Assembly (NCBI RefSeq): GCF_010550675.1
Contig: NZ_JAAGOA010000005.1
Location: forward strand, 1-64,000
DNA: 64,000 nt
Source: Phytoactinopolyspora halotolerans
GTDB taxonomy: Bacteria; Actinomycetota; Actinomycetes; Jiangellales; Jiangellaceae
Reading direction: 5' to 3'
A program made the translations under genes and the position numbers. The stretch's first letter is position 1. Each line of letters starts with the position of its first letter. The notes beneath the pieces were generated by a model, which was not told the origin of the DNA, did no database searches, and was given only the letters and a program-made list of their open reading frames with translations. This document shows positions 51,857 through 60,830 of this stretch, piece after piece.

Positions 51857-53059
51857 ATGACGCTCGCTCCCGCCGCCGGCACCCGGCTTCCCGCATTCGA
51901 TCCGCACGATCCGGCCGGCATCGATGACGAACTCACCGACGACGAGCGCGACATCCGCGCCGCGGTCCGGCAGGTGTGCACCGAACGGATCGCGCCGCAC
52001 GTGGCGCAGTGGTTCGAGGACGGCGAGATCCCCGACATCCGCGGCCTGACTCGCGAGCTCGGCACGCTCGGAGTGCTCGGCATGCACCTGACCGGGTACG
52101 GATGCGCCGGCATGTCCGCGACCGAGTACGGGCTGGCCTGCCTGGAGCTGGAGGCGTGCGACTCCGGCATCCGGTCGCTGGTGTCCGTGCAGGGCTCACT
52201 GGCCATGTTCGCGATCTGGCGGTTCGGTTCGGAAGAGCAGAAAAACGCCTGGCTGCCACCGATGGCCGCCGGCACGGCGATCGGGTGCTTCGGGCTGACC
52301 GAACCCGACCACGGTTCCGATCCTGCCTCGTTGCGCACCCGTGCCCGGCGCGACGGCGGCGACTGGGTGCTCGACGGCCGCAAGATGTGGATCACCAACG
52401 GCTCCGTGGCGGATGTCGCCATCGTGTGGGCGCAGACCGACGACGGGTTGCGTGGGTTCGTCGTTCCGGCCGGCACACCCGGCTTCTCCGCACCGGAGAT
52501 CACCCACAAGATGTCGCTGCGCGCCTCGGTCACCAGCGAACTGGTGCTCGACGGCGTCCGGCTGCCGGCGGACGCCGTGCTTCCCGAAGCCGCCGGGCTG
52601 CGCTCCCCGCTGTCCTGCCTCAATGAGGCGCGGTACGGCATCGTCTGGGGTGCGATCGGGGCGGCACGCTCCGCATTCGAGTCCGCGCTGAGCTACGCGG
52701 GTGAGCGAGAACAGTTCGGCAGGGCGCTCGGCGGCTTCCAGCTGACTCAGCAGAAGCTCGCGGACATGGCGGTCCAGCTGGTCAAAGGCCAGCTGCTGGC
52801 GCTCCATCTCGGACGGCGTAAGGACGCCGGCCAGCTGCGGCATGAGCAGGTCAGCCTGGGCAAGCTGAACAACGTCCGGGAGGCTCTGGAGATCTGCCGG
52901 GTGGCACGCACGATCCTCGGGGCGAACGGGATCTCATTGGAGTATCCGGTGATCCGGCACATGAACAACCTTGAGTCTGTCCTCACCTACGAGGGCACCG
53001 TGGAGATGCACACGCTGGTGCTCGGCCAGGCGCTGACCGGCCACGCGGCCTTCCGCTGA
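51857..53059 (+). CDS. Acyl-CoA dehydrogenase, glutaryl-CoA dehydrogenase-like
   Basis: 400 residues. CFGLTEPDHGSDPASLRTRA, WVLDGRKMWITNGSVADVAI, VWAQTDDGLRGFVV, NEARYGIVWGAIGAARSAFE, REQFGRALGGFQLTQQKLAD, GANGISLEYPVIRHMNNLES and the C-terminal TYEGTVEMHTLVLGQALTG with catalytic Glu379. The NEARYGI and TYEGT...LVLGQALTG segments are typical of GCDH, which oxidises and decarboxylates glutaryl-CoA to crotonyl-CoA. Last gene of the rightward operon; it ends 1 bp before the convergent C45 gene. If not GCDH it could be another short-chain dehydrogenase. Confidence 0.88.
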   Translation: MTLAPAAGTRLPAFDPHDPAGIDDELTDDERDIRAAVRQVCTERIAPHVAQWFEDGEIPDIRGLTRELGTLGVLGMHLTGYGCAGMSATEYGLACLELEACDSGIRSLVSVQGSLAMFAIWRFGSEEQKNAWLPPMAAGTAIGCFGLTEPDHGSDPASLRTRARRDGGDWVLDGRKMWITNGSVADVAIVWAQTDDGLRGFVVPAGTPGFSAPEITHKMSLRASVTSELVLDGVRLPADAVLPEAAGLRSPLSCLNEARYGIVWGAIGAARSAFESALSYAGEREQFGRALGGFQLTQQKLADMAVQLVKGQLLALHLGRRKDAGQLRHEQVSLGKLNNVREALEICRVARTILGANGISLEYPVIRHMNNLESVLTYEGTVEMHTLVLGQALTGHAAFR

Positions 53060-53060
53060 G

Positions 53061-54167
53061 CTAGACGACCTGCCAGGTGTCCGCGGTCACCTGGCAGGGT
53101 CCGCCGCGGTGCACGCTGAGCCGGAATCCGGCGACATCCAGGCTAACCGTGGCCAGCGTCTCCGAGCGCAGCTCGAACGGGTCGTCCGCCGAGGCATGCG
53201 CGCACACCGGGGCGCCGTCGTCGGCGTGGCAACGCATCGCTTCCACCCGGTCCATCAGTTCCGCGGAACCCAGCTCCTCGGCACGGGAGCGCAGATGCTT
53301 CAGCCGGTCGTACGTGTTCGGGCGCTCCGGGGCCAGCCGCTCGCCATCGCTGAGCGACGGGTCGAGGAAATGGTTGGTGTGCACGTAAACGCCGTCGTCG
53401 TCCGCGTCCACCGTGCCGACGCCTGCCGGAGCGAGCTCCAGCCCGCGCACCCGCCCGCGCGTCCCGTCGAACGTCACCACGGTCAGCACCGTCGACGCGG
53501 ATAGCTCCGCGGACCGGGCGATCTCTTCCGCCTGCTCGATGTCGGTGGCTCCGTCCAGGATCCGGCGGGCCACCGCATGCACCGGCACACCGATCTCCTC
53601 ATGGTCCGACGCGTGCCGCAGGATATTGAAGTGCACGCCGAGGCCGGCGCTGTTCACCCCGATCTTGCCGACCATGCCGAACTCGCTGAGCGCGCGGACG
53701 GAGTGGTCGGGGGTGAGGTCGTACGCCAGCACGACCGGTGTCTCGCGCATCCGCTCGTTCCAGTCCCAGGTCTGGATGGTGCGGGGCGGTGACCCGTTGC
53801 CGGGCAAGGTCACGGCGGTCGAGCACTCGGTTTCGGTCTCGCCGGCCGCTCCGGCGATTCGAGCGGCGGCGATGATCTCCGTCCGGGCATTGATCGCACC
53901 GACCTGCCACAACTTGAGGCTGGCGCCGCCGGCCACACCGGCGATCTCGTCCGCCAGGTCGGGTGCCCAGTCGGCGAGGCGGTCGATAGCCCGCATGCTC
54001 CAGGAGCGAACCTGATCCGCGGTGGCACCATGGGCCTGGAAAAGTTCCAGGTATGCCGCAAAGGCGCCCCAGATCTCGGTGCGCCAGGCTGCGCCGAGTT
54101 CACGACCACGGTCCACCGCGACCATCCGTTCCGACCGGAACGTCGGAAACGTCGACGTCATGCTCAC
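53061..54167 (-). CDS. C45-family Ntn amide hydrolase / acyltransferase
   Basis: 368 residues. The C45 (isopenicillin-N acyltransferase-like) family cleaves itself and uses the exposed Cys as nucleophile; here the segment is ETECSTAVTL with Cys115, preceded by about 114 residues that form the alpha chain (INARTEIIAA). Further conserved elements are QTWDWNERM, KIGVNSAGLGVHFNIL and VYVHTNHFLDPSL. The GTG at 54167 is favoured by GGAG at correct distance; an ATG lies two codons downstream. The substrate is unknown; hydrolysis of N-acyl amino acids or amides fits the context. Downstream member of the leftward catabolic unit. Confidence 0.88.
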   Translation of the reverse strand: MSMTSTFPTFRSERMVAVDRGRELGAAWRTEIWGAFAAYLELFQAHGATADQVRSWSMRAIDRLADWAPDLADEIAGVAGGASLKLWQVGAINARTEIIAAARIAGAAGETETECSTAVTLPGNGSPPRTIQTWDWNERMRETPVVLAYDLTPDHSVRALSEFGMVGKIGVNSAGLGVHFNILRHASDHEEIGVPVHAVARRILDGATDIEQAEEIARSAELSASTVLTVVTFDGTRGRVRGLELAPAGVGTVDADDDGVYVHTNHFLDPSLSDGERLAPERPNTYDRLKHLRSRAEELGSAELMDRVEAMRCHADDGAPVCAHASADDPFELRSETLATVSLDVAGFRLSVHRGGPCQVTADTWQVV

Positions 54168-54171
54168 TGCT

Positions 54172-54255
54172 TCACTCCTGGATCTGGTAGCCGACGAGGC
54201 ACAGGCACGACGTCGCGGTCACACCGCCGTTTGAGACCAGCGCAATTCGTGACAT
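54172..54255 (-). CDS. 27-codon leader ORF upstream of the C45 gene
   Basis: An ATG at 54255 opens a 27-codon frame (MSRIALVSNGGV, then TATSCLCLVGYQIQE) ending with TGA at 54172, five bases before the C45 GTG. The codons for its last two residues (CAG GAG) contain the GGAG used as the C45 ribosome-binding site, so translation is probably coupled. A TACTTT hexamer begins 13 bp upstream of the ATG, which would make the transcript leaderless. The peptide has a Cys-Leu-Cys motif. A regulatory leader peptide is more likely than a secreted product, but neither is shown. Confidence 0.45.
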   Translation of the reverse strand: MSRIALVSNGGVTATSCLCLVGYQIQE

Positions 54256-54283
54256 CAGACGCAAAGTACCCCGCACGAGTTGA

Positions 54284-55366
54284 TCATGCCACACTACTCA
54301 GGACCGCGTCCCACGCCACCTCGGATGCGAGCGCACCCAAACCCGTCGGCTTCGTTCCGCCCAGCTCCACCTCATCGGTGGTCAACGCGAAGAGCACGTC
54401 GCCGTCGTTCTCGGTGTGGAACGGCTGGATAGCCCGGTGCATGGAGCTGTGTACCTGCCGGGCCAGCTGGTTCAGGCTGTAGTCGGAGAGCTTGACGTTG
54501 GTCACCAGCACGGTGAGAGTCGTGTTCCCGCCCGGTCGGGTTGCCCTCGTCCCACCCGCCCCTCCTTCGGCGTCCGCGCCCTGGTTCCGGTCCGTCGCCC
54601 CGTCCACCGACGACGAGCCGGCTCCGGCGATCGCCGACTCATAATCAACGGCAGGATGCCGCCGCGCGCCATCGGTCGCATGGTAGTTGCCGCGCACCAC
54701 CGCACCGGATCGATCGACGACCGCCCCGATGGCGTTCACCACCGTGCCCACCAGCACCTTGACGTCCCCGACGGCTCGATACGCCGCGCCCTGGCCGGCG
54801 AACTCCGCGCGCGCGAAGTCCATCTTCCCCACCGACGCGCTGCTACCCGCGCCACACCGGCCCACCGGGAACCGTCCTTCTGCCGCGTGCCGGACCGCGG
54901 CCCGGCCGAGTGTCTCGTCCGGGAAGATCGCATTGTCCCGAGCGGAGAAGTCGTAGATCACTCCCGCCGAGACCAGCTGCAGCTCTGTCCACCTGACCCG
55001 GTTCCGGTGCCGTTCCAACAGCTCTGCCGACACCCCCGCGGCCGCCGACATCCCATATACCGAGCCGCCGCTGAGGCAGATGGCATGGTTGAACTCGTAA
55101 CCACCGCTGAGCCCGACCGCGCCGCCCCGCGCGTCCACCGCGGTGCGGGCGCCCGCCGGCACGTGGAGCACCGTGCACCCGGTGGGCCCCTCACCGTACT
55201 CGGCCGTGCCCACCGCCACACCCGGGATGTCGAACTCGACCGATCCTCGGCCTGGGCTGGGCTGCGGAACCAACGACACGTCGGCGTTTCCGATGGCATC
55301 GGGCGCGAACGCCGACGGCGGCGCCAGCCTGGGTTGATCAGCGGACGACACGGATGCGGCGGTCAC
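54284..55366 (-). CDS. NylC-like N-terminal-nucleophile amide hydrolase (P1/S58 family)
   Basis: A 360-residue homologue of the 6-aminohexanoate-oligomer endo-hydrolase NylC (DmpA/P1 family). Diagnostic stretches: AGARTAVDARGGAVGLSGGY, ELQLVSAGVIYDFSARDN, CGAGSSASVGKMDFARAEF, GNTTLTVLVTNVKLS, RQVHSSMHRAIQPFHTEN. From memory NylC uses Lys189, Asn219, Thr267, Asp306, Asp308; here Lys181, Asn211, Thr282, Asp321, Asp323 have the same 30- and 39-residue spacings. Autocleavage is expected between Asn281 and Thr282. A Gly/Ala/Asp linker (about 246-280) ahead of the cleavage site is longer than in NylC. The GTG at 55366 overlaps the ABC ATPase stop by 4 bp. Confidence 0.93.
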   Translation of the reverse strand: MTAASVSSADQPRLAPPSAFAPDAIGNADVSLVPQPSPGRGSVEFDIPGVAVGTAEYGEGPTGCTVLHVPAGARTAVDARGGAVGLSGGYEFNHAICLSGGSVYGMSAAAGVSAELLERHRNRVRWTELQLVSAGVIYDFSARDNAIFPDETLGRAAVRHAAEGRFPVGRCGAGSSASVGKMDFARAEFAGQGAAYRAVGDVKVLVGTVVNAIGAVVDRSGAVVRGNYHATDGARRHPAVDYESAIAGAGSSSVDGATDRNQGADAEGGAGGTRATRPGGNTTLTVLVTNVKLSDYSLNQLARQVHSSMHRAIQPFHTENDGDVLFALTTDEVELGGTKPTGLGALASEVAWDAVLSSVA

Positions 55367-56172
55367 AAGGCCTCCAGAAGCTGTCGTGAATACTCGTGTA
55401 CTGGTGTTGTGTAGAACGTCTCGGTGTCGGCGGTCTCCACCACCTCGCCGTGCCGCATCACCGCGATCCGATGCGCGACGTAGCGGACGGCACCCAGGTC
55501 GTGCGAGATGAACAGCGCGCTGAACCCGAACTCGGCCTGCAGGTCCGTGATCAGATTGAGGATCTGCGCCTGCACGGAGACGTCCAGCGCGCTGACCGCC
55601 TCGTCGAAGACGATGAAGCGCGGCCTGGTGATCAGCGCCCGCGCGACGGCGACGCGTTGCCGTTGGCCGCCGGAGAGTTCGTGCGGATAGCGGTCGGCGA
55701 AGCTCGGTTCCAGGCCGACCTCCTCCAACATGGCGCGCACAGCATCGCCCGGCTGGGAATGGCCGAGCGCGACAAGAGGCTCCGCGACACTGTGTCCGAT
55801 CCACATCCTAGGGTCGAGTGACCACTGCGGGTGCTGCAGCACCACCTGCATCCGGCCGGCCAGCTCCCGGCGACGCCTGGGCAACGGCGCACCCTCGAAT
55901 CGCACCGCACCCGACGACGGGCGGCGCAGCCCCAGGGCCACCATGCTCGCGGTCGTCTTTCCCGAGCCCGACTCGCCGACCAGGCCGAGTGTCTCGCCAG
56001 GTTCAACCCGGAGCGAGACACCCCGCATCGCATGCACGTGCTCGCGCCGGAACAACCCGGAGGAGAACGTCACGGTCACCTCGTCGAGCTCGAGCACCGG
56101 CGATGAGTTGCCGGCCGCACCGCTATGAGCCCTCAGGTGAGCCCCGTCGCGAGTTCCGTCGTGATTGGTCAT
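55363..56172 (-). CDS. Peptide-class ABC transporter ATPase, DppF-like
   Basis: 269 residues, one nucleotide-binding domain: Walker A LVGESGSGKTTASMVAL, signature LSGGQRQRVAVARALI, Walker B RFIVFDEAVSALDVS, H-loop LFISHDLGAVRYVAHRI. Partner of the DppD-like ATPase with which it overlaps by 4 bp (ATGA); it overlaps the NylC-like gene downstream, linking transport to hydrolysis. Confidence 0.93.
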   Translation of the reverse strand: MTNHDGTRDGAHLRAHSGAAGNSSPVLELDEVTVTFSSGLFRREHVHAMRGVSLRVEPGETLGLVGESGSGKTTASMVALGLRRPSSGAVRFEGAPLPRRRRELAGRMQVVLQHPQWSLDPRMWIGHSVAEPLVALGHSQPGDAVRAMLEEVGLEPSFADRYPHELSGGQRQRVAVARALITRPRFIVFDEAVSALDVSVQAQILNLITDLQAEFGFSALFISHDLGAVRYVAHRIAVMRHGEVVETADTETFYTTPVHEYSRQLLEAL

Positions 56173-57200
56173 GACCGATCACCTCCGAGCGGCACCGGCG
56201 GCGTCGTCGCCACCGCCGAGCCGACGCCATGCACGGCAAGCGCGGCGGAGCCGGCCAGCTCTTCGGCTCGATGGCACAACACGCTCTGTGCCTTGATCCG
56301 GACCGGGCGTGGCCGCTCGGACCGGCAGCGCTCGATCGCGAAACCGCACCGGTCCGCGAACGCGCACCCAGGAGACGGGCCGGTCAGCACCGGTGGCCGC
56401 CCCGGCACCGGCTGGAGCCGCTCGCCGGGCGCCGCCGAAGCAGGTGCCGAGTTCGCCAGCGCATGGGTGTAAGGGTGAGCGGGGCGCGCGAGCACCTCGG
56501 ACGCCGGACCGTCTTCTACCACTCGGCCGCCGTACATCACCGCTACCCGGCCACAACGCCGGCCGACTGCGGCCAGATCATGGCTGAGCCACAGGATGCT
56601 GGTGCCCGCCTCCGCAGCTAGTGCGAAGATCATGGTCGAGACGTCGTCTCGCACCTGGCTGTCCAGCGCCGCAGTCGGCTCATCCGCCACCAGAAGCTCG
56701 GGTTCGGTCGCCATCGCCATCGCGATCGCCACCCGTTGCGCCATCCCGCCGGACAGCTGATGTGGATACGCGCGTGCGATCCGGCGCGGATCGGCCAGCC
56801 TCACCCGCTCCAGCTGGCCGGTCACGTCCAGCGACGCACCGCGGCCGCGCAGCGCGAGCCTGAGCTGAGCACCAACGCGTTTGGTGGGGTCCAGGGATCC
56901 GATCGGATCCTGAAAGACGAACCCCAGCTTCTCCCGGCGCACCCGGCGCATCTGGACGGCCGACAAGTCGAACAGGGATTCGCCGTCGATAGTCAGCGCG
57001 CCGTGGGACAACTGGGCGTTCTGCGACAGCAGCCGGCCGATGGCCGAACCGAGCGTGGATTTGCCCGATCCGCTCTCGCCCACGATGCCCACCGTCTCGC
57101 CCCGCGCGACCGTGAGATCGACGCCGTCGAGCGCCCGTACCCGGCGCCCCGGCGCCTGGTAGTCGACGGCCAGGTCATCGGCTTCCATCAGCGGAGTCAT
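56169..57200 (-). CDS. Peptide-class ABC transporter ATPase, DppD-like
   Basis: 343 residues: Walker A IVGESGSGKSTLGSAIG, signature LSGGMAQRVAIAMAMA, Walker B LLVADEPTAALD, and the C-terminal Cys-containing oligopeptide-transporter motif PGCAFADRCGFAIERC. It overlaps the DppC-like permease by 4 bp. In the standard arrangement this ATPase pairs with the DppF-like one to drive the importer. Confidence 0.93.
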   Translation of the reverse strand: MTPLMEADDLAVDYQAPGRRVRALDGVDLTVARGETVGIVGESGSGKSTLGSAIGRLLSQNAQLSHGALTIDGESLFDLSAVQMRRVRREKLGFVFQDPIGSLDPTKRVGAQLRLALRGRGASLDVTGQLERVRLADPRRIARAYPHQLSGGMAQRVAIAMAMATEPELLVADEPTAALDSQVRDDVSTMIFALAAEAGTSILWLSHDLAAVGRRCGRVAVMYGGRVVEDGPASEVLARPAHPYTHALANSAPASAAPGERLQPVPGRPPVLTGPSPGCAFADRCGFAIERCRSERPRPVRIKAQSVLCHRAEELAGSAALAVHGVGSAVATTPPVPLGGDRS

Positions 57201-58144
57201 CGCAGCGACCTCGTCTCTCGTGGTTCGAGCCGGTCGCGCAGACCGTCACCGACCACGTTGATGGACAGTATGGCCAGAATCAGGACCACCCCCGGGGTGA
57301 TGATCAGCCACGGCGCGGCGACCATGTAGACCCCGCCCTCCTGGATCAGCACCCCCAGGGACGCCTGGGGCGGCTGTACACCGAATCCGAGGAAACTCAG
57401 CCCGCCTTCGACCAGGATGCCCACGGAGAGGGCGTACGTGCCCTGCACCGCGATCGTGCCGGCGACGTTCGGCAGAACGTGCCGGATGAGGATCCTCGGC
57501 AGCCGCACACCACTCACGACGGCCGAAGTGACGTAATCGCGCTGCGCCACCGACGTCGACGCCGTCCGTACCAGCCGAGTCATCAGCGGGATGGTGACCA
57601 GCACGATCGCCGCCATCGCCGCCGGCCGACCGGGCCCGACCACGGCGGCCACCAGGATCGCCAGCACAATCGACGGGAACGCGTACAGCAGTTCCACCAC
57701 CCGCATGACCAGGTTGTTCACCATGCCGCCGAGATATCCGGCGACAATGCCGAGCGCGGTGCTGAGAACCGCGGTCACCAGCACGGCGATCGACGACAGC
57801 AGCAGCGTGACACCGATGCCTTCCAGCAGCCTGGGCAGCAACGAGCGGCCCAGATTGTCCGTCCCGAGCCAATGATCCGGACCCGGTGGCTGTAGCCGGC
57901 CACCGGCGATCTCCGCCGGGTCGCCGCCGAGGTTCACCATCGAGCCCAGCGCAGCCAGTACCAGGACTAGCAGGCAGAACAAGCCGCACCGGGACAGCCA
58001 GTCCAGCCGGCGGAGCCAACCGGTCAGGTGCGCTATGCGCATTCGCACCCCACGACGTTCCTCGCTGGTGCTCGGATACGTCGCGGGGGCACCGCCTCCG
58101 CTCGTCCCGTCGCCGCTCACATCCCCTGGTCGCGCTCCGCTCAC
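57197..58144 (-). CDS. Peptide-class ABC transporter permease, DppC-like
   Basis: 315 residues. The GTG at 58144 overlaps the DppB-like stop (GTGA) and adds about 34 polar residues before the first TM (CGLFCLLVLVLAALGSMV); an internal ATG at 58042 is an alternative. DHWLGTDNLGRSLLPRLLEG and YVTSAVVSGVRLPRILIRHV (EAA loop) are typical, as is the end GDGLRDRLEPRETRSLR. Confidence 0.92.
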   Translation of the reverse strand: MSGARPGDVSGDGTSGGGAPATYPSTSEERRGVRMRIAHLTGWLRRLDWLSRCGLFCLLVLVLAALGSMVNLGGDPAEIAGGRLQPPGPDHWLGTDNLGRSLLPRLLEGIGVTLLLSSIAVLVTAVLSTALGIVAGYLGGMVNNLVMRVVELLYAFPSIVLAILVAAVVGPGRPAAMAAIVLVTIPLMTRLVRTASTSVAQRDYVTSAVVSGVRLPRILIRHVLPNVAGTIAVQGTYALSVGILVEGGLSFLGFGVQPPQASLGVLIQEGGVYMVAAPWLIITPGVVLILAILSINVVGDGLRDRLEPRETRSLR

Positions 58145-59112
58145 ATCGACCTCCCTTCGGCGGTCACGCCCAGCCTCGGGTCGATCAAACCCACGACCAG
58201 GTCGGCGATGACGTTCAACGCGATGAACACCGTGGCAGCCAGGAGCACGCCCGCCTGCACCACCGCATAGTCGCGACGGCCGACCGCCTGCACCACGTAC
58301 GAGCCGATGCCCGGCAGGTTGAACAGGTACTCGACGATGATGGCGCCGCCGAGCAGGTAGGCGGTGATCGTGGACAGCAGCACGACGACGGGCGTGGCCG
58401 CGTTGCGCAGAATGTGGTGCCGGATGATGAACGCCGGCGACTCCCCGCGTGCGACGGCAGCGGTGACGTACGGCTCCACCAGCACGTTCAGGACCGCGTC
58501 CCGGGTGGTCCGGGCGGTTGCCGAGATCGCGAATACGGACAGCACCGCGGCCGGGAGGATCATCGCTGTCAGGTTCCCAGCGGGATCGTCGGCGAACGGC
58601 ACATACCCGCCCACCGAAAGTCCGAGCGCGTAGCGGGAGAAGACGAAGACGACGATGCTGCCGAGCACGAACTCGGGCAGGCTCACTCCCAGCCCGCTCA
58701 CCAGCCGCCCGAGGGCGCCGCCACCGTCCGGCCGGGCACGAAGCGCGGTCAGCACACCCAGCGGAACCCCGATGAACAGCGCGGTCAGCACCGCCATCAC
58801 GGCAAGCTGCCCGGTCACCGGAAGCCGCGCTCCCAGCTCGGACGCCACCGGCTCCCGACTGATCATCGAGGTGCCGAAATCTCCCCCGATCGCCGCCTGC
58901 AACCAGCGCCAGTACTGAACGAACGCCGAATCGTCCAACCCGTACCGTTCGGCCAGCTCCCGCTGCTGTTCCGCGGAGGCGAACGGCCCAAGGATCGTCT
59001 CGGCGAAACCGCCAGGCATCGCCCGCAGGGCGAGAAAGACCAGGATGGACACCCCGGCCAAGGTGGCGACGGCACTCACCGCCCGCCTGAGCCACCACAA
59101 GAACAGCCGCAT
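58141..59112 (-). CDS. Peptide-class ABC transporter permease, DppB-like
   Basis: 323 residues: first TM VATLAGVSILVFLALRAMPG, then LAERYGLDDSAFVQYWRWLQ, DFGTSMISREPVASELGARL, and YLFNLPGIGSYVVQAVGRRD, all typical of DppB. About six helices. It starts 28 bp after the substrate-binding protein gene. Confidence 0.93.
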   Translation of the reverse strand: MRLFLWWLRRAVSAVATLAGVSILVFLALRAMPGGFAETILGPFASAEQQRELAERYGLDDSAFVQYWRWLQAAIGGDFGTSMISREPVASELGARLPVTGQLAVMAVLTALFIGVPLGVLTALRARPDGGGALGRLVSGLGVSLPEFVLGSIVVFVFSRYALGLSVGGYVPFADDPAGNLTAMILPAAVLSVFAISATARTTRDAVLNVLVEPYVTAAVARGESPAFIIRHHILRNAATPVVVLLSTITAYLLGGAIIVEYLFNLPGIGSYVVQAVGRRDYAVVQAGVLLAATVFIALNVIADLVVGLIDPRLGVTAEGRSM

Positions 59113-59140
59113 GGTTCCCTCCGCTTTCGTCCGTGAGCCG

Positions 59141-60778
59141 CTACTCGGCCCGGACCATGCGGGCTTCGGACAGCAGCCGGAGCGGGTTGCCGTAACCCTC
59201 GTCCGCGTGCAGGCTCACGCTGACGGCATCGGCGCGGTACCCGACCATGGACGGCCGGGTGACCAGCGGCACCATCTGGGCATCGTCCTCGACCGCCGCA
59301 CACAGGTCGGTGATCGCCGCATCCCGCTCGGGGCCCTGTGGTACGGAGTTCACGGTGTCGATCAGCCCGGTCAGCTCCGCGTCGGACTCCATGAAGCCCA
59401 GGTTGAATCCGGCGGCGTCCGGGTTCCACCATTTGGTGACCATCCCAGGGTCCGCATAGCCGGCGAACCACGACAGCGCGGCGTCGAACCGGCCCGGCGC
59501 CTCGCCGTAGACTTTTCCGTTCCAGCTGGTCTCCTCCAGCTGTTCGATCTCGACAGTGACGCCGATCTCCTCCAGGCTCTGCTGGATCACCTGCGCAACG
59601 GCGGGCGCCGGATCGGTGGAGAAGATGGCGAGTTCGAAGGTCAGGTTCTCCGCGCCGGCCTCCGCCAGCAGCTCCCGGGCGGCATCCAGGTCGGCCATCC
59701 CCGACGGCAGATCACCCGGCTCGCATGCGCCCGGCAGCCCGGCCGGGGTGACACCGGTCGGGTGTCCGAGGCCCGCGAGCGCCACGTCGGCGATCTGCGC
59801 CCGGTCGATGGCCATGTTGACCGCCTGCCGCACCCGTGGATCGGTGAACGGTGACTCCTCCCACTGCGAGTTCAACATCAGGTAGTAGAAGTCCGTGTTG
59901 GCCTGGGTCAGCACCGACACGTCACTCGCCCCCTGCAGCAGCGCGGGCGAGTCCACGTTCCCCAACGTCACCAGGGACGCGCTACCGTCCTGCAGCGCGG
60001 CGATCCGGGCAGCCTCCTGCGGCACGATCTGGACGTTCACGGCGTCGACGCCCGGCTCGTCCTGCTTCCAGTAGTCATCGTTCCGTTCGAACCGCCAGGA
60101 GACGTCCTGCCGGTGATCGGCGACCACGAACGGCCCCGTGCCCAACATCTCCGTCTCCGGGTTCAGCGTCCCGTCCTCGATCTCCCGCATCGGCAGGATC
60201 GACGCCGGCACGTTGGCGAGCGCGGCCAGGAAAGGCGTGTACGGTTCGGCCAGTGCGACCTCGACGGTGTGCTCGTCGACGGCCGTCACGGATTCGACCG
60301 GACCGAGCTGCCCGGTCCAGACCGAGCCGAGTTCCAGCTGCCGTTCCAGGCTGCCCACGACGTCGTCCGCCGTCATCGCCCGGCCGTTGGAGAACTGGAC
60401 GTCGTCACGGAGGTGGAACACATAGGTGGTGTCATCGGGCATGTCCCAGCTCTCGGCGAGGGCCGGCTCGATCTCGAACTCCGGGCCGACGGTGACCAGC
60501 GTCTCGTACACCAGGGACATCAGCTGCCATGCGGCCGCCAGGTCGGCCAGCTGCGGATCGAGACCGGTGGCCACCGAGGCATCGATGTGCGTCTGTACGT
60601 CGAGCTCCCCACCGGCGGGCAGCGAGGAATCCGCGACCGCCAGATAGCCGGGCTCGCTCTCGGCCGGCGTGGACGTGTCGTCGGTGGATGTGTCGCCGCC
60701 GCTGCAACCGGCCGTGATCAGCACGGCCGCCGTGACACCGCAGGCAATGCTCAATCCGGTTCGATTCGTGTGTCGCAT
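59141..60778 (-). CDS. Peptide-class substrate-binding lipoprotein, SBP family 5
   Basis: 545 residues. A lipoprotein signal peptide ends in VLITAGC (lipobox), then an Asp/Ser/Thr-rich linker and the family-5 fold: LAESWDMPDDTTYVFHLRDD, VQFSNGRAMTADDVVGSLER, GTGPFVVADHRQDVSWRFER, NDDYWKQDEPGVDAVNVQIV, DPRVRQAVNMAIDRAQIADV. Starts at the ATG at 60778 with GAGAAGG ahead. It would capture oligopeptide-like or amide substrates for the permease pair. It lies 52 bp after the amine oxidase gene. Confidence 0.93.
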   Translation of the reverse strand: MRHTNRTGLSIACGVTAAVLITAGCSGGDTSTDDTSTPAESEPGYLAVADSSLPAGGELDVQTHIDASVATGLDPQLADLAAAWQLMSLVYETLVTVGPEFEIEPALAESWDMPDDTTYVFHLRDDVQFSNGRAMTADDVVGSLERQLELGSVWTGQLGPVESVTAVDEHTVEVALAEPYTPFLAALANVPASILPMREIEDGTLNPETEMLGTGPFVVADHRQDVSWRFERNDDYWKQDEPGVDAVNVQIVPQEAARIAALQDGSASLVTLGNVDSPALLQGASDVSVLTQANTDFYYLMLNSQWEESPFTDPRVRQAVNMAIDRAQIADVALAGLGHPTGVTPAGLPGACEPGDLPSGMADLDAARELLAEAGAENLTFELAIFSTDPAPAVAQVIQQSLEEIGVTVEIEQLEETSWNGKVYGEAPGRFDAALSWFAGYADPGMVTKWWNPDAAGFNLGFMESDAELTGLIDTVNSVPQGPERDAAITDLCAAVEDDAQMVPLVTRPSMVGYRADAVSVSLHADEGYGNPLRLLSEARMVRAE

Positions 60779-60830
60779 GGGACCTTCTCTCGTCGAACGA
60801 TCAGGCGTGCGTACTGGGCCGGCGGCCGTG

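Noticed and set aside
53061-54167. Penicillin acylase / beta-lactam biosynthesis role for the C45 gene
   Set aside because: No other beta-lactam gene is present; the family includes many amide hydrolases, and the catabolic context is a better fit.
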